Shown one piece after another: positions 6,736 to 7,207 of a DNA stretch of 7,207 nucleotides. How positions within the stretch are numbered: position 1 is the first letter of the stretch; every line of letters starts with the position of its first letter. Origin of the DNA: CAMCVE01 sp039920645 (GTDB lineage: Bacteria; Bdellovibrionota; UBA2428); contig JBDSDI010000203.1 of the NCBI GenBank assembly GCA_039920645.1, positions 1 to 7,207 on the forward strand, read 5' to 3'. Below the pieces are notes generated by a model, which was not told the DNA's origin, did not search any database, and worked only from the letters and a program-made list of their open reading frames with translations. Position numbers and translations under genes: made by a program.

Positions 6736-6741
6736 GGATCG

Positions 6742-6769
6742 ATCTTAAGGCGATGCAAGAAAACCGCAA
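6742..6769 (-). promoter_or_regulatory. Candidate promoter of the cysteine protease gene
   Basis: On the minus strand TTGCGG (6764-6769) is followed after 16 bp by TAAGAT (6742-6747, 4/6 match to TATAAT and fitting TANNNT). The -10-like box ends six bases before the ATG at 6735, and the six bases between are not a Shine-Dalgarno. If the promoter is real, the transcript starts at or next to the ATG. Confidence 0.35.
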
Positions 6770-6816
6770 CGGAGACAGAAAAATTAAGAATTAAATAATG
6801 CTTCGTCGCAGAATAT

Positions 6817-7206
6817 TCAAAGATTCTTGAGCTGTTGGGTGACGTTGGACTCGCGCACGCCTGCCGCGACAAGTTCTGTGCGCGCCTGCGAGTAGACCTC
6901 GCGATAACGGTACCATGGAATCGAAGGCCAAAGATGGTGCACGATGTGGAAAGAATGGCCCATGAAGAACCAGTTCCAACGAGGAACGTCATAGACGGTC
7001 GCGTTGCCGTAGCGGGTCGTATCCTTATGTGGATGGTGGGGAAGATAGTCGAAAACAAGAACTGTGACGCCCACTCCGATCAAGGAGGGAAGCGTGAAGA
7101 GCAGGAGCAGTTCCGGGATCCAGCCTCCGAAGAAGGCCGCCACATAAAGAGCGGTTAAAAGAATATAGGGAATCGCGAGGAGCGGTTTTTTGCGTCCGCG
7201 CGCGAG
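6817..7206 (-). CDS. Membrane fatty acid desaturase / CrtR-like carotenoid hydroxylase, C-terminal part (5' partial)
   Basis: The frame is open from the right window edge, so only the last 129 residues are seen; the GTG at 7141-7143 is internal and not a start. Two hydrophobic segments (KPLLAIPYILLTALYVAAF and LLLLFTLPSLIGVGVTVLVF) precede YLPHHPH, and then come HSFHIVHHLWPSIPWYRYRE. The HxxHH box (HIVHH) and the HHPH group are di-iron ligand boxes of the membrane desaturase/hydroxylase superfamily. The VHHLWPSIPWYRY run is especially like bacterial CrtR-type beta-carotene hydroxylases and their desaturase relatives. It would act in the inner membrane, introducing a double bond or a hydroxyl group with O2. 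The first His box and N-terminus lie outside the window, so acyl lipid and carotenoid substrates cannot be separated. The stop is 81 bp before the protease ATG on the same strand, with no convincing terminator between. Confidence 0.8.
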   Translation of the reverse strand, partial: LARGRKKPLLAIPYILLTALYVAAFFGGWIPELLLLFTLPSLIGVGVTVLVFDYLPHHPHKDTTRYGNATVYDVPRWNWFFMGHSFHIVHHLWPSIPWYRYREVYSQARTELVAAGVRESNVTQQLKNL

Positions 7207-7207
7207 C

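Noticed and set aside
6736..6816. Possible terminator after the desaturase gene
   Set aside because: Only short inverted pieces (GAATATTC, TGC/GCA) and AT-rich DNA are present; no stem strong enough to support a call.

Overview
The window reads as chromosomal DNA of a Gram-negative bacterium. Two secreted enzymes, one probable outer-membrane barrel, an ECF sigma/anti-sigma pair and a membrane desaturase are packed with very short spacers. There are no tRNAs, rRNAs, insertion sequences, CRISPR arrays or long non-coding stretches. A predatory or delta-proteobacteria-like lineage such as Bdellovibrionota would fit the mix, but that is a guess from gene content and not a demonstrated assignment.

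Region 1 (2-2178, + strand) is a two-gene unit that is open at the left window edge. The first gene is a PLP-dependent group II decarboxylase closely resembling cysteine sulfinate decarboxylase (CSAD). The same uninterrupted frame runs to the edge, and the segment before the decarboxylase looks like the C-terminal end of a cysteine dioxygenase (CDO). If so, the protein is a CDO-CSAD fusion that would take cysteine to cysteine sulfinate and then hypotaurine in one polypeptide. Its stop overlaps by ATGA the start of a secreted beta-rich protein resembling the MipA/OmpV outer-membrane family.

Region 2 (2184-3685, - strand) converges on region 1 with a 5-bp gap. It is a compact regulatory operon, in transcription order a TetR-family repressor, an ECF sigma factor (ATGA overlap with tetR) and a small soluble zinc-finger anti-sigma factor (9 bp further on). 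An imperfect 16-bp palindrome lies in front of tetR and may be an autoregulatory operator.

Region 3 (3729-5090, - strand) is a secreted serine hydrolase of the class C beta-lactamase/penicillin-binding fold. No terminator separates it from tetR, so some read-through into the regulatory operon is possible. A strong intrinsic terminator (5122-5165) insulates it from the gene upstream, and its promoter appears to begin inside that terminator's T-tract.

Region 4 (5188-6735, - strand) is a secreted papain-family cysteine protease with two C-terminal beta-rich modules. It is followed at the right edge by the C-terminal part of a CrtR-like membrane desaturase/hydroxylase (6817-7206, - strand), cut off by the window.

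The most interesting points are the apparent CDO-CSAD fusion with a non-canonical substrate-selectivity triplet, the TetR-ECF-anti-sigma operon, and -10-like boxes that sit so close to ATG codons lacking a Shine-Dalgarno that several transcripts may be leaderless.
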